Notes under the pieces: model-generated
Databases searched by the model: none
Told to the model about the DNA's origin: nothing
What the model saw: only the letters and a program-made list of their open reading frames with translations
Shown: positions 7,774 to 14,571 of the stretch, one piece after another
Layout: every line of letters begins with the position of its first letter
Numbering within the stretch: position 1 is the first letter of the stretch
Position numbers and translations under genes: made by a program
Source of the DNA: Chloroflexota bacterium
Lineage (GTDB): Bacteria; Chloroflexota; Chloroflexia; Thermomicrobiales; JADLAZ01
Length of the DNA stretch: 24,491 bases
Direction: 5' to 3'
Assembly: GCA_020849725.1 (NCBI GenBank)
Contig: JADLAZ010000075.1
Span: forward strand, 1-24,491

Positions 7774-8856
7774 GTGCAAGAGACGATGGCCGACGTGCTG
7801 GCCCGGTTTGTCAGCTACATCCAGGAGGGCGACTACCTCGATGGCGATGTCCTGACGCTCTACCTGGCCGTCGATCCCGCCAACCCCGCCAACCAGGCGG
7901 CCATGCCGGCCTGGCGCATCGACGCCCGCAACGCCCTGGCGGAGATCGAGCAGCAGACCGGACCGGCCGACCGCTCCGCGCGCTGGGCGCGCTGGACCGC
8001 GGCCCGTGACCGGGTCGAGGCCTACCTGGCCGACGCCTACCGCCCGGCCGGCAAGACGCTGGCGCTGTTCGCCACCGACGCCGGCCTGCTCGACTATCAC
8101 CTGCCGGTGACGCTGCCCAGCCGGGGCTACTACGGCCTGGCCCAGATCAAGCACCTGCTGTGGGCGGCCGACGAGTACCAGGAGTACGATGTCGTCCTGT
8201 TCGCCCAGGACCAGGTGCGCTACACCAGCGTCTTCCTCGGCCGCGCCACCGACGACCTGCTGGTGCAGGAGGACCAATCGGGCATCCGGGCCGAGCGCAA
8301 GAGCGGCCACGAGGCCAACTACGCCCAGCGCCAGGACGAGCTCGACCGGCGCTTCCTGCGTCAGGTCGCCACTGAGATCGATCGCTACGTGCTCGACCAT
8401 GCCGGCATCGAGCGGCTCGTCTTCGGCGGCAACGCGCGCTACGCGCACGCCGTGCGGCGGCTGCTGCACCCGCGCGTCGCCGATCTGGTCGTCGGCGTCG
8501 TGCCGCTGGCGTTCGACAGCCCGGCCCAGCAGATCGCCCAGGTGACGCGCGACCTGGCCGAGGAGATCGAGCGCCAGGCCGACCTCGATCTGGTGGCGCA
8601 GGTGCTGGACCAGGCCGGGCGCGGCGCGCGCGGCGCGGTCGGGGCCGCCGCCGTGGAGCGGGCGCTCGACCTGCAGGCGGTCCGGACGCTGGTGCTGCCC
8701 TACCCGATCCCGACCGAGACGGCCGACAGTCTGTTCGTCAAGGCGGTGCGCTCGAGCAGCGCGCTCAGCTTCGTCTACGGCGCGGCAGCCGACCAACTGC
8801 GGGCAGCCGGCGGCGTCGGCGCGTTGCTCTACTACACGGTGCCAGATCCAACCTGA
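7774..8856 (+). CDS. baeRF/VLRF-type (archaeo-eukaryotic release-factor-like) protein
   Basis: A 360-residue protein resembling bacterial archaeo-eukaryotic release-factor families (VLRF1/baeRF10-like), relatives of eRF1/Pelota/Vms1 domains proposed to act in ribosome-associated peptide release or rescue; bacterial members are little characterised. By eye, the N-terminal half has an eRF1-domain-2-like region (VVLFAQDQVRYTSVFLGR, 140-157). The C-terminal half has LVFGGNARYAHAVRRLLHP (215-233) followed by VVGVVPLAFDSP. A C-terminal segment (ALDLQAVRTLVLPYPIP) resembles the L7Ae-like part of these proteins. The GTG start at 7774 is supported by AGGAGA 7-8 nt upstream; an ATG at 7786 is a weaker alternative. 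It sits behind the sugar kinase gene. The family call is moderate, and function in vivo is unknown. Confidence 0.75.
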   Translation: MQETMADVLARFVSYIQEGDYLDGDVLTLYLAVDPANPANQAAMPAWRIDARNALAEIEQQTGPADRSARWARWTAARDRVEAYLADAYRPAGKTLALFATDAGLLDYHLPVTLPSRGYYGLAQIKHLLWAADEYQEYDVVLFAQDQVRYTSVFLGRATDDLLVQEDQSGIRAERKSGHEANYAQRQDELDRRFLRQVATEIDRYVLDHAGIERLVFGGNARYAHAVRRLLHPRVADLVVGVVPLAFDSPAQQIAQVTRDLAEEIERQADLDLVAQVLDQAGRGARGAVGAAAVERALDLQAVRTLVLPYPIPTETADSLFVKAVRSSSALSFVYGAAADQLRAAGGVGALLYYTVPDPT

Positions 8857-8938
8857 GCCGGGCGCCAGCGGGCCGTGGCTATCGCGGCCGCCGCCATCGC
8901 GGCCCGACAACCCACCACCCCAACCGCCGCCACCGGCC

Positions 8939-8971
8939 GGGACGACCCGTTCGTACCCCTCGGGTCGTCCC
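8939..8971. terminator. Hairpin between convergent genes, putative bidirectional terminator
   Basis: GGGACGACCCG (8939-8949) and its exact complement (8961-8971) form an 11-bp stem with an 11-nt loop, 82 nt after the baeRF-like stop and 40 nt after the end of the oppositely oriented FAD oxidoreductase. There is no T-tract, so factor-independent termination is uncertain. Confidence 0.5.
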
Positions 8972-9010
8972 GAAATCTGGGATGAATCTGGCGCCCTCAC
9001 GGCTGCCGGC

Positions 9011-10204
9011 TCAGAAGCGGTGGCCCCATGCGACCGGCAGCGCGTACTCCTCGCCCCAGTCGGCATCGCCATCGGCGAAGCGCTCGTAGCGGAAGGGATG
9101 CAGGTCGACCGAGCGCGCCCGGCCGTCGACGATCATCTCGGCCAGGCCCAGCCCGAAGGCCGGACTCTTCTTGAAGCCGGTGCCGGACAGGCCGGCCGCC
9201 AGGTAGAAGCCGGCGACACCCGGCGCCGGCCCGACGATCGCGCGCGTGTCCGGCGACATGTCGTACAGACCGGCCGTGCCGCGCACGTAGGGCTGGCCAG
9301 CCATGGCCGGCAGCCGCCGCCCGAGGTGCGCCATCACCCGCGCCGGGAAGTCCGGGTCGTTCTCCTCGCGGTAGCGGCCCGGATCGGCGCGCGACGTGTC
9401 GGCCAGACCGACACCGCCGAGCGTCAGATCGTCGGCGTGCGGCCGGGTGTAGAGGCCGCTGGCCAGGTCGATCAGAACGAGGTGACCACGGGCGAGTGCG
9501 GCCGGCCGCCGGAAGAGCGCCCACTGCGACCGCACCGGCTCGATCGGTAGCGCCACGCCGGCCAGCGCCGCGACGCGGTCGCTCCAGCAGCCGGCGGCGC
9601 AGACGACGACCGGCGCATCCACCGGCCCGGCCGGCGTGTCGACCCCCACGACGTGCCCGCCGGCGACGCGGATGGCGGTGACGGGCGTGCGCTCGCGCAC
9701 CGTCGCGCCACGCGCCCCGGCGGCGGCCAGGAAGGCGCGCGTCGTCGCCACCGGATCGGCGTAGCCGCTGCCCGGCTCGTAGGCGGCCAGCGCCACACCG
9801 TCGGCGGCGATGCCCGGTTGGAGGTCGCGCAGCTCGTCCGGGGACGCCACCCGCGTGCTCACGCCGAGCGCCTGGTGCATGGCGACCGTGCGCCGCAGCC
9901 GGTCGGCGTTGGCCGGCCCGACGAGCATGGCGAAGCCGGTGCGCTGGAAGCCACAGTCGGCGTCCCACCCGCCGACCACGTCGCCCCAGTGGTGGAAGTA
10001 GGCCAGCGAGGCCAGCGCTAGCCGCGTCTCCGGCGCGTTGGTGTAGTGCATCCGCACCAGCGCGCCGCTGCGGCCGGTGCTGGCGCCAGCGATCGCGCCC
10101 TGCTCCAGCACCGTCACCGCCCGCAGCCCGGCCCGCGCCAGGTGAAAGGCGATGCTCGCCCCCATCACACCCGCACCGATGACGATCGCGTCAGCCGTGC
10201 TCAT
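9011..10204 (-). CDS. FAD-dependent oxidoreductase (DAO family, sarcosine/glycine oxidase-like)
   Basis: A 397-residue flavoprotein of the D-amino-acid oxidase (DAO) family, which oxidises amines or N-methylated amino acids such as sarcosine, dimethylglycine or glycine. The N-terminal Rossmann motif IVIGAGVMGASIAFHLARAG contains GxGxxG (residues 10-15), with the FAD-binding acidic residue in VLEQG at the end of beta-2. ASTGRSGALVRMHY follows, as in SoxB-like subunits. The C-terminus carries RGTAGLYDMSPDTRAIVGP and LSGTGFKKSPAFGLGLAE, the conserved family region that closes over the isoalloxazine. The SxHx flavin-linkage motif of SoxA-type enzymes is not obvious, so I give no substrate. The gene follows the 77-aa hypothetical protein on the same strand, with a perfect palindrome in between. 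Confidence 0.88.
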   Translation of the reverse strand: MSTADAIVIGAGVMGASIAFHLARAGLRAVTVLEQGAIAGASTGRSGALVRMHYTNAPETRLALASLAYFHHWGDVVGGWDADCGFQRTGFAMLVGPANADRLRRTVAMHQALGVSTRVASPDELRDLQPGIAADGVALAAYEPGSGYADPVATTRAFLAAAGARGATVRERTPVTAIRVAGGHVVGVDTPAGPVDAPVVVCAAGCWSDRVAALAGVALPIEPVRSQWALFRRPAALARGHLVLIDLASGLYTRPHADDLTLGGVGLADTSRADPGRYREENDPDFPARVMAHLGRRLPAMAGQPYVRGTAGLYDMSPDTRAIVGPAPGVAGFYLAAGLSGTGFKKSPAFGLGLAEMIVDGRARSVDLHPFRYERFADGDADWGEEYALPVAWGHRF

Positions 10205-10255
10205 GCCGTCTCCAAGGAGGGGTCAGGGCGGACAGGAGGAACGGCGGGGAGGATT

Positions 10256-10291
10256 TCACCCCCTCTCCCACCGCCCTGGGAGAGGGGGTGA
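10256..10291. repeat. Perfect 15-bp palindromic hairpin (CCCTCTCCC / GGGAGAGGG family)
   Basis: Arm 10256-10270 (TCACCCCCTCTCCCA) is perfectly complementary to 10277-10291 (TGGGAGAGGGGGTGA), with loop CCGCCC. It lies between the 77-aa gene and the FAD oxidoreductase gene. The core matches the dispersed CCCTCTCCC...GGGAGAGGG palindromes found in intergenic DNA of many bacteria. Related copies are at 12127-12160 (degenerate) and 24255-24280. It has no T-tract; it could act as an mRNA stabiliser or a weak terminator. Confidence 0.8.
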
Positions 10292-10328
10292 GCGCCAATC
10301 TCCGGCCCTCCTTCGCCTCCTCGGCCTT

Positions 10329-10562
10329 CTACCGAATGGGCTGCAAGTTGACGATGTACTCCTGGTCGCCGTAGACGACGCGGCCGACATTCGGCGTGAT
10401 GAACTCGCAGCCCAGCCCTTCGATCTCGACGCCGGTCATGACGACGCCAGTGGTGAACGTGGTGGTGACGCTGGTCGGCACCATCGTCGGCAGGGCACGG
10501 TTCTGGGTCTGCCCCTTGGGGATGACGCTGAGGACGCGGAAGCGCGCGGCGCGCATGCTCAT
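10329..10562 (-). CDS. Small hypothetical protein (77 aa)
   Basis: An unrecognised 77-residue protein starting MSMRAARFRVLSVIPKGQT. From the ATG at 10562 an AGGAG box sits 9 nt upstream; the frame is open to 10676, but that extension is Pro/Arg-rich and overlaps the promoter-proximal gap. The sequence is rich in Val/Thr/Ile (VTTTFTTGVVMTGVEIEGLG, then VVYGDQEYIVNLQ), suggesting a small beta-rich protein. No signal peptide or motif is visible. It sits 138 nt downstream of the replication-like gene on the same strand and may be part of that transcript. A good ribosome-binding site and normal-looking amino-acid composition favour a real gene. Confidence 0.6.
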   Translation of the reverse strand: MSMRAARFRVLSVIPKGQTQNRALPTMVPTSVTTTFTTGVVMTGVEIEGLGCEFITPNVGRVVYGDQEYIVNLQPIR

Positions 10563-10700
10563 GCGGCAAGACTCCTGGCCGGCTGATGACGGACGGCGAC
10601 GCGGCGGCCGAGCCGGCTGGCTGGATGATACGCCCGCGCGTGGCGGCCAGGCAAGCGACCGCGTAGCCATCACCACCCGGCCAGCGGCGTCCCAGGCGAT

Positions 10701-11816
10701 CTACGCCCGCCCGGGCGCAGCGGCCAGCCACTGGCTGGTGACGACCGGGCGCAGCGTCACCGGGCGGTTGAGCAGCAGGGCCAGCGCGGCCGCCAGTGGC
10801 GTGCCAGCGCGGGTGGCGCAGCGGCGGCGGGCATGCTCGGTCGGAACCCCCAGCACCAGCGTCAGGCCCGGCGCGTCCGCGGCCGGTGGGTCAGCGGCCA
10901 GCAGGGCGGCGGCGCGCACCCAGCCGTCACGATCGGCGCGGTCGAGTGCGTCAGTCGCCTGTGCCACCGCCGCCGCCCAGAGTTGCGGGCTGGGCAGCCG
11001 GCTGCCCGGCGGCAGAAAGACCGGCGCGAGTGCCGCACTGCCGGTCGTTGTTTTCAGAGCATCATCTCGATGTTCATCTGACAACACCTGTTCGGCTGTC
11101 TGTTGTGATCTGGATCTTGTGTCTGTGGGCACGGTAGATCCCCCGCTGCCGGAGCGATAGAGGGGGTCTGTCGGCGCGAAAGAGGGGTGAGGGGCGGCTG
11201 GGGGGTCTGTCGTGGGGACAGAGGGGGGTGACACCGGCTGACCAGGTGCGGCCGCCGCGTCGTCGAGGACATTGAGCGAGTAGCGCTTCTCCTCGAAGCC
11301 GCGCAGCCGGACGCCGCAGTGCGGGCAGAGCCGGGGCACGACGCGCACGGAGTAGCAGCGCTGCTCTCCGTTGACGAGCCGCTGGCGGCGCTCCTCCTGC
11401 TCCAGCGCCTCGGGCGGCACCGGGCGGCCGCAGGCGCGACAGCAGAAGGCGCTCAGCAGCGTGCGGCGGGCTTCAGCCTTGGCCAGCCCGGCCAGCACCT
11501 GACGCGGCGTCTTCAGCCCGCAACCGCGGTCCAACTGGCGGCCGTCGCGGGTGGTGATGCCATGCAGGAACTGGCTGATGGAGATGACATCGCCGGTCTT
11601 CTTGAAGCCGAAGGTGCGGCGGAAGGCGTAGAGCGTCACCCGCAGCTCGTCGTCGTCCATGTCGGCCAGCTGGTGGTCGAAGAACTCGTCCGGGCAGGGC
11701 GTGTAGCGGATCGGATTGTAGCCGCGGAAGCCCGCGCTGGCGGGCGTCGCGTCGGGATCAGCCGCGATCTGGCCGACCACCAGGGCTGTGCCGTCCGTTC
11801 GGTCCCGCTCCCGCAT
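10701..11816 (-). CDS. Replication-initiation-like protein: RepO-like winged helix, zinc ribbon, DnaA domain-I-like C-terminus
   Basis: A 371-residue protein with an unusual architecture. Residues ~33-122 (YNPIRYTPCPDEFFDHQL... LYAFRRTFGFKK... VISISQF) resemble the N-terminal DNA-binding winged helix of phage replication protein O/DnaD-like proteins. Two CxxC pairs (Cys126/Cys129 and Cys164/Cys167) look like a zinc ribbon placed before the wing strand EEKRYSLNVLDD. A Pro/Ser/Thr-rich linker (~186-265) leads to a C-terminal region (~276-365: PQLWAAAVAQATDAL, WVRAAALL, LTLVLGVPTEHARRR, AAALALLL) whose pattern matches DnaA domain I, the DnaB-helicase-interacting part. No ATPase domain is present. 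The start at 11816 has only a weak GGTGATGG box. A small winged-helix protein is encoded upstream. The function (origin binding or helicase loading) is inferred; domain calls are by eye. Confidence 0.68.
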   Translation of the reverse strand: MRERDRTDGTALVVGQIAADPDATPASAGFRGYNPIRYTPCPDEFFDHQLADMDDDELRVTLYAFRRTFGFKKTGDVISISQFLHGITTRDGRQLDRGCGLKTPRQVLAGLAKAEARRTLLSAFCCRACGRPVPPEALEQEERRQRLVNGEQRCYSVRVVPRLCPHCGVRLRGFEEKRYSLNVLDDAAAAPGQPVSPPSVPTTDPPAAPHPSFAPTDPLYRSGSGGSTVPTDTRSRSQQTAEQVLSDEHRDDALKTTTGSAALAPVFLPPGSRLPSPQLWAAAVAQATDALDRADRDGWVRAAALLAADPPAADAPGLTLVLGVPTEHARRRCATRAGTPLAAALALLLNRPVTLRPVVTSQWLAAAPGRA

Positions 11817-11854
11817 CCGCCATCACCCGATCTACGCACACCGGCCTCTATGTC

Positions 11855-11884
11855 ATCGTAGCACACACCACCATGACGCACCAA
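11855..11884 (-). promoter_or_regulatory. Candidate promoter for the replication-like gene
   Basis: On the minus strand, TTGGTG (11879-11884) and an extended -10 TGCTACGAT (TACGAT at 11855-11860) are separated by 18 nt. The predicted transcript would start about 30 nt before the ATG at 11816. Confidence 0.42.
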
Positions 11885-12126
11885 CCCGCCCCGTGGTCGC
11901 AGTGCAACATCAGCACAGACGCGCGCATCAGCCATGGCCATCTGTTGCGAATTGGCAACGACAAGGTTCCTGGCCCAGTGCCAGGTGAGGGGATGGCGTG
12001 GGGCAGCGCCGGCCGCGACACTGGGGATTGCGAGAGCGCAACGGTCGCCAGTGCGCCGCCGCCTGGCGCCTGAGGTGGTCGGGTGTGACGGGGACGAGGA
12101 GCGCCGCTGGCGTGCGCCGGGTAACG

Positions 12127-12160
12127 CCCTCACGCTGAACCTCGCCCGGAGGGAGCGGGG
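12127..12160. repeat. Degenerate copy of the CCCTC...GGGAG palindromic repeat
   Basis: CCCTCACGCTGAACCTCGCC followed by CGGAGGGAGCGGGG resembles a decayed version of the dispersed palindrome at 10256-10291 and 24255-24280. The stem is imperfect. Confidence 0.4.
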
Positions 12161-12221
12161 TCGGCCGGCGTCTGCCGCCAGCTGCCCCGCCCACGGCATC
12201 GAGGCGAGAGTGGAGGTGAGA

Positions 12222-12647
12222 TCAGTCGCTCGGTGGCGCGTCGGTGGCCGGCGCCGCGGCGGGCGGCAGGTGCTGATCGAGATAGAAGGTCTCGAAGTAG
12301 AGCGGGCGGCCGAGCTGCGGGCTGGGCCGGCGCAGCCACTCCCCTAGCAGGAACAGGTAGCCACGCGCCTGCCGCGGCGTGCGCACGACGTCGAGCGCGC
12401 GCAGGTCGTCGACGAGCTTCGTCAGCGTGTTCTTGCTCACCGGCGTCGCCCGCGCCATCAGCACCTCGGCGGTAGCGTAGACCGGCAAGTAGCCCTGGGT
12501 GTGCCAGGCCAGCGCCTCGGCCGGCGCATCGGCCTCGCCGCGGCAGACGTGCCGTCGCAGCCAGTAGTAGAGCTTCTGCGAGTCGGCGCTCCAGCGGTAG
12601 AAGAGCGGACCGTCAATCAGCCGCCGGTCGAGGAGGTCCCTGTCCAT
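12222..12647 (-). CDS. Small winged-helix protein, replisome-organizer/DnaD-N-like
   Basis: A 141-residue protein starting MDRDLLDRRLIDGPLFYRW with GGGGAG 6 nt before the ATG. The core (SQKLYYWLRRHVCRGEADAP... TPVSKNTLTKLVDDLRALDVVRTPRQARGYLFLLGEW) reads as a winged helix-turn-helix. Its recognition helix would be VSKNTLTKLVDDLRALDVV and its wing TPRQARGYLFLL. This resembles N-terminal DNA-binding domains of phage replisome organizers and plasmid replication regulators. The C-terminal ~25 residues are Pro/Ala-rich and probably disordered. It is the first gene of a set leading into the 371-aa replication-like gene on the same strand. No catalytic domain is present; a transcriptional regulator is the main alternative. 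Confidence 0.6.
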   Translation of the reverse strand: MDRDLLDRRLIDGPLFYRWSADSQKLYYWLRRHVCRGEADAPAEALAWHTQGYLPVYATAEVLMARATPVSKNTLTKLVDDLRALDVVRTPRQARGYLFLLGEWLRRPSPQLGRPLYFETFYLDQHLPPAAAPATDAPPSD

Positions 12648-12937
12648 CGCTCACTCCCCTTCCGGCATGGTGCGACTGGTCGGCGAGTGGCACGGCATCG
12701 GGCGAGACGCCGGGTGGGGGTGCGCGGCGGCGGACGCAGTCCACCCACATGCCGGGTGGTGATGGCCAGTGGCGTGGCGCGCCGATCGCGGTCGATACGG
12801 TCCACGGGGTCTGCCGGTGTCAGCCACAGCCGAACGATTGTCCCAGATTCTGCGACGAGTGACCAGGCCCGTGGGCGACCGTGGCCGGCATCATCGGGCC
12901 GGGATGGCCCGCGGCGGTGCGCGGCCCGGCGGCCGGC

Positions 12938-13381
12938 TCAGCGCGCCTCGCGGGCGACGCGGCTGAGGACGGCGTCCAGCTTGGAGGCGAAGCGGCCGCG
13001 ATCGCGGGCCGAGAAGGCGGCCGGGCCGCCGGACAGCTCGCCCAGGTCGCGCAAGTAGCGGTGGAGGTCGCGGGCGGCCAGCGCGTCGCCGATGCTGTCG
13101 AGCGAGAACTCGCCGCCGCGGAAGTCGAGGCAGCGCGCGCCGGCCTCCAGCACCCGCGCCGCCAGCGGGATGTCGGCGGTCAACACGACGTCGCCCGCGC
13201 TGGCATGCTCGGCGATCCAGTCGTCGGCGGCATTCGGGTCGCCGCCGACGCGCATCAGCGCCACACCGTCAGGCACGCGCATGAGTCCGTTGGCGACCAG
13301 CGTCACCGGCAACCGGTAGCGGGCGGCGGCGCGGTAGATCTGGTCCTTGACTGGGCAGGCATCGGCGTCGACGTAGATCAT
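12938..13381 (-). CDS. UPF0178 (YaiI/YqxD, DUF188) family protein
   Basis: A 147-residue protein of the YaiI/YqxD family, which has a PIN-like/NYN-related fold and poorly defined biochemical function. The N-terminus MIYVDADACPVKDQIYRAA carries the family hallmark DADACPVK (residues 5-12). The second motif GGDPNAADDWIAEHASAGD with VVLTADIPLAARVLEAGA is also intact, as is the basic C-terminal part. I use the ATG at 13381, since this is where family similarity begins; there is no good ribosome-binding site, which suggests coupling to the gene 28 nt upstream. The length is normal for the family (about 150 aa). It is probably co-transcribed with the D-2-hydroxyacid dehydrogenase gene. Confidence 0.92.
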   Translation of the reverse strand: MIYVDADACPVKDQIYRAAARYRLPVTLVANGLMRVPDGVALMRVGGDPNAADDWIAEHASAGDVVLTADIPLAARVLEAGARCLDFRGGEFSLDSIGDALAARDLHRYLRDLGELSGGPAAFSARDRGRFASKLDAVLSRVAREAR

Positions 13382-13409
13382 CGCGCGCTGGTCGGGGTGA
13401 AGCGGGGCG

Positions 13410-14375
13410 TCACCCGGCGGGCTCGTTCTGGGCGTGCAGCGGCCGCTCGCCGCGAGCGACGCGCAACACCTCATCGAGCGCGACGGACACCAGCAGCCGG
13501 TTGGCGGCCAGCGTCTCTGACGCGCAGTGCGAGCTGGCCAGCACTCTCGGGTGGTCGATCAGGGTGCGGTCGACCGGCGGCTCCCGGTCGAAGACGTCCA
13601 GCGCCGCGCCGCCGACCTGGCCGCTGTCGAGCGCGGCCGCCAGATCCGGCTCGTGTATGAGCGGGCCGCGGGCGGTGTTGACGATCAGCACACCGCGCTT
13701 GCAGCCGGCCAGGCTGGCGGCGTTGATCATGTGCCGCGTCTCCGGCAGCAGCGGCGCGTGCAAGGTGATGACATCAGCCTGGGCCAGCGCGTCAGCCAGC
13801 GGCAGGTAGCTGACGCCGACGCCGGCCGCCCAGGCGGCATCCTCGTAGACATCGTGGGCGACGACGCGCATGCCGAAGCCTTGCGCTCGTGCCGTTACCT
13901 CGCGCCCGATGCGGCCGGTGCCGATGACCGCCAGCGTCGCGCCGGCCAGCTCCAGGCCGGAGACGCGCTCCCAGGCGCCGGCGCGCGTCTGGTTGACGAT
14001 GCGCACGTAGTCGCGGGCCAGCGCCAGGACCAGCAGCAAGGCGTAGTCGGCCACGGCGCGGTGGTTGCCGGGCGCGACACAGGCCCACACGCCAAGCCGG
14101 CTGGCGGCGGCCAGGTCGATCGAGTCGACGCCCACACCGACGCGGGCGATGATCTTGAGCGCCGGGGCAGCCGCCTCCAGCACCCGCGCCGTGTAGCGGT
14201 CGGGCATAGCGACCGCGGCGACGCAGCCGGGCAGCAGCGCCAGCAGATCGTCCTCGCTGTGCGGCGTGCCCAGCTTGGGCGACAGCACGAGATCCAGCCC
14301 GGCGGCGCGCAGCCGGTCGGCATACTCGTCCTGCACCAGCAGCACATTCTTCGACGTGACCAGCACGCGGCCCAT
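13410..14375 (-). CDS. D-2-hydroxyacid dehydrogenase (SerA/phosphoglycerate-dehydrogenase-like)
   Basis: A 321-residue NAD(P)-dependent D-isomer-specific 2-hydroxyacid dehydrogenase, reducing a 2-keto acid to a D-2-hydroxyacid or the reverse. Visible are the NAD-binding motif GTGRIG (152-157) with Asp175 ending beta-2 (VVAHD), the catalytic Arg236 in NTARGPLIH, Glu265 in FDREPP and His283 in SSHCASE. VADYALLLVLALAR (108-121) is also typical. There is no ACT regulatory domain, so it is not a full-length long-form SerA. Phosphoglycerate, glyoxylate/hydroxypyruvate or a related acid may be the substrate. The start at 14375 has GGAGG 5 nt upstream, directly preceded by a heptamer repeat. Confidence 0.92.
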   Translation of the reverse strand: MGRVLVTSKNVLLVQDEYADRLRAAGLDLVLSPKLGTPHSEDDLLALLPGCVAAVAMPDRYTARVLEAAAPALKIIARVGVGVDSIDLAAASRLGVWACVAPGNHRAVADYALLLVLALARDYVRIVNQTRAGAWERVSGLELAGATLAVIGTGRIGREVTARAQGFGMRVVAHDVYEDAAWAAGVGVSYLPLADALAQADVITLHAPLLPETRHMINAASLAGCKRGVLIVNTARGPLIHEPDLAAALDSGQVGGAALDVFDREPPVDRTLIDHPRVLASSHCASETLAANRLLVSVALDEVLRVARGERPLHAQNEPAG

Positions 14376-14384
14376 CGGAGCCTC

Positions 14385-14415
14385 CAGTAGCCAGTAGCCA
14401 GTAGCCAGTAGCCAG
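14385..14415. repeat. Heptamer tandem repeat (CAGTAGC x4) in the dehydrogenase leader
   Basis: Four perfect head-to-tail copies of CAGTAGC (14385-14412) plus a partial CAG. Read on the minus strand it is (GCTACTG)n ending directly at the GGAGG ribosome-binding site of the D-2-hydroxyacid dehydrogenase gene. A lone GGCTACT also occurs at about 14567-14573. Confidence 0.9.
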
Positions 14416-14454
14416 TTCGCCGCTGGCGCCGGTCGGCGGCCCCCGGCGTCGTCT

Positions 14455-14463
14455 ACTGTAGCA
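14455..14463 (-). promoter_or_regulatory. Candidate extended -10 for the D-2-hydroxyacid dehydrogenase gene
   Basis: TGCTACAGT on the minus strand, 80 nt before the ATG. This would place the heptamer repeat inside the 5' untranslated leader. The -35 match is poor (TGACGC at 16 nt). Confidence 0.35.
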
Positions 14464-14515
14464 CTGGTGGGGGGCGGCGTCACTCGGCTGCGCTGACTGG
14501 CAGGCGCTGAACATG

Positions 14516-14548
14516 GGGAAGGGGTAGCCACGTAGGCTACCCCTTCCC
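14516..14548 (-). terminator. 14-bp perfect hairpin downstream of the SMP-30-like gene
   Basis: GGGAAGGGGTAGCC (14516-14529) pairs exactly with 14535-14548 across the 5-nt loop ACGTA. It lies 24-56 nt past the SMP-30-like stop and upstream of the dehydrogenase promoter candidate, which is where a terminator would be expected. A T-run is missing. Confidence 0.6.
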
Positions 14549-14571
14549 TACTGGTCACTGACGACTGGCTA

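Larger units (their letters stand above)
11817..12221. other. 405-nt intergenic region between two replication-like genes
   Basis: No convincing gene is seen on either strand. It holds the candidate promoter at 11855-11884, a short inverted repeat GTTGC/GCAAC (11944-11959), a second one CCTGGC/GCCAGG (11969-11985), the palindrome GCCATGGC near 11931, and a degenerate CCCTC...GGGAGCGGGG element (12127-12160). No iterons, DnaA boxes or AT-rich unwinding element are evident, so I do not call an origin. Confidence 0.6.

Noticed and set aside
11817..12221. Plasmid-type replication origin next to the replication-like genes
   Set aside because: No iterons, DnaA boxes or strongly AT-rich element are visible; only short inverted repeats.
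12648..12937. Small plus-strand gene in the gap between the UPF0178 gene and the winged-helix gene
   Set aside because: The open frames are Arg/Gly-rich, typical of non-coding GC-rich DNA, and lack ribosome-binding sites. A GACAAT box at 12837-12842 (minus) may serve the winged-helix gene but is too weak to list.
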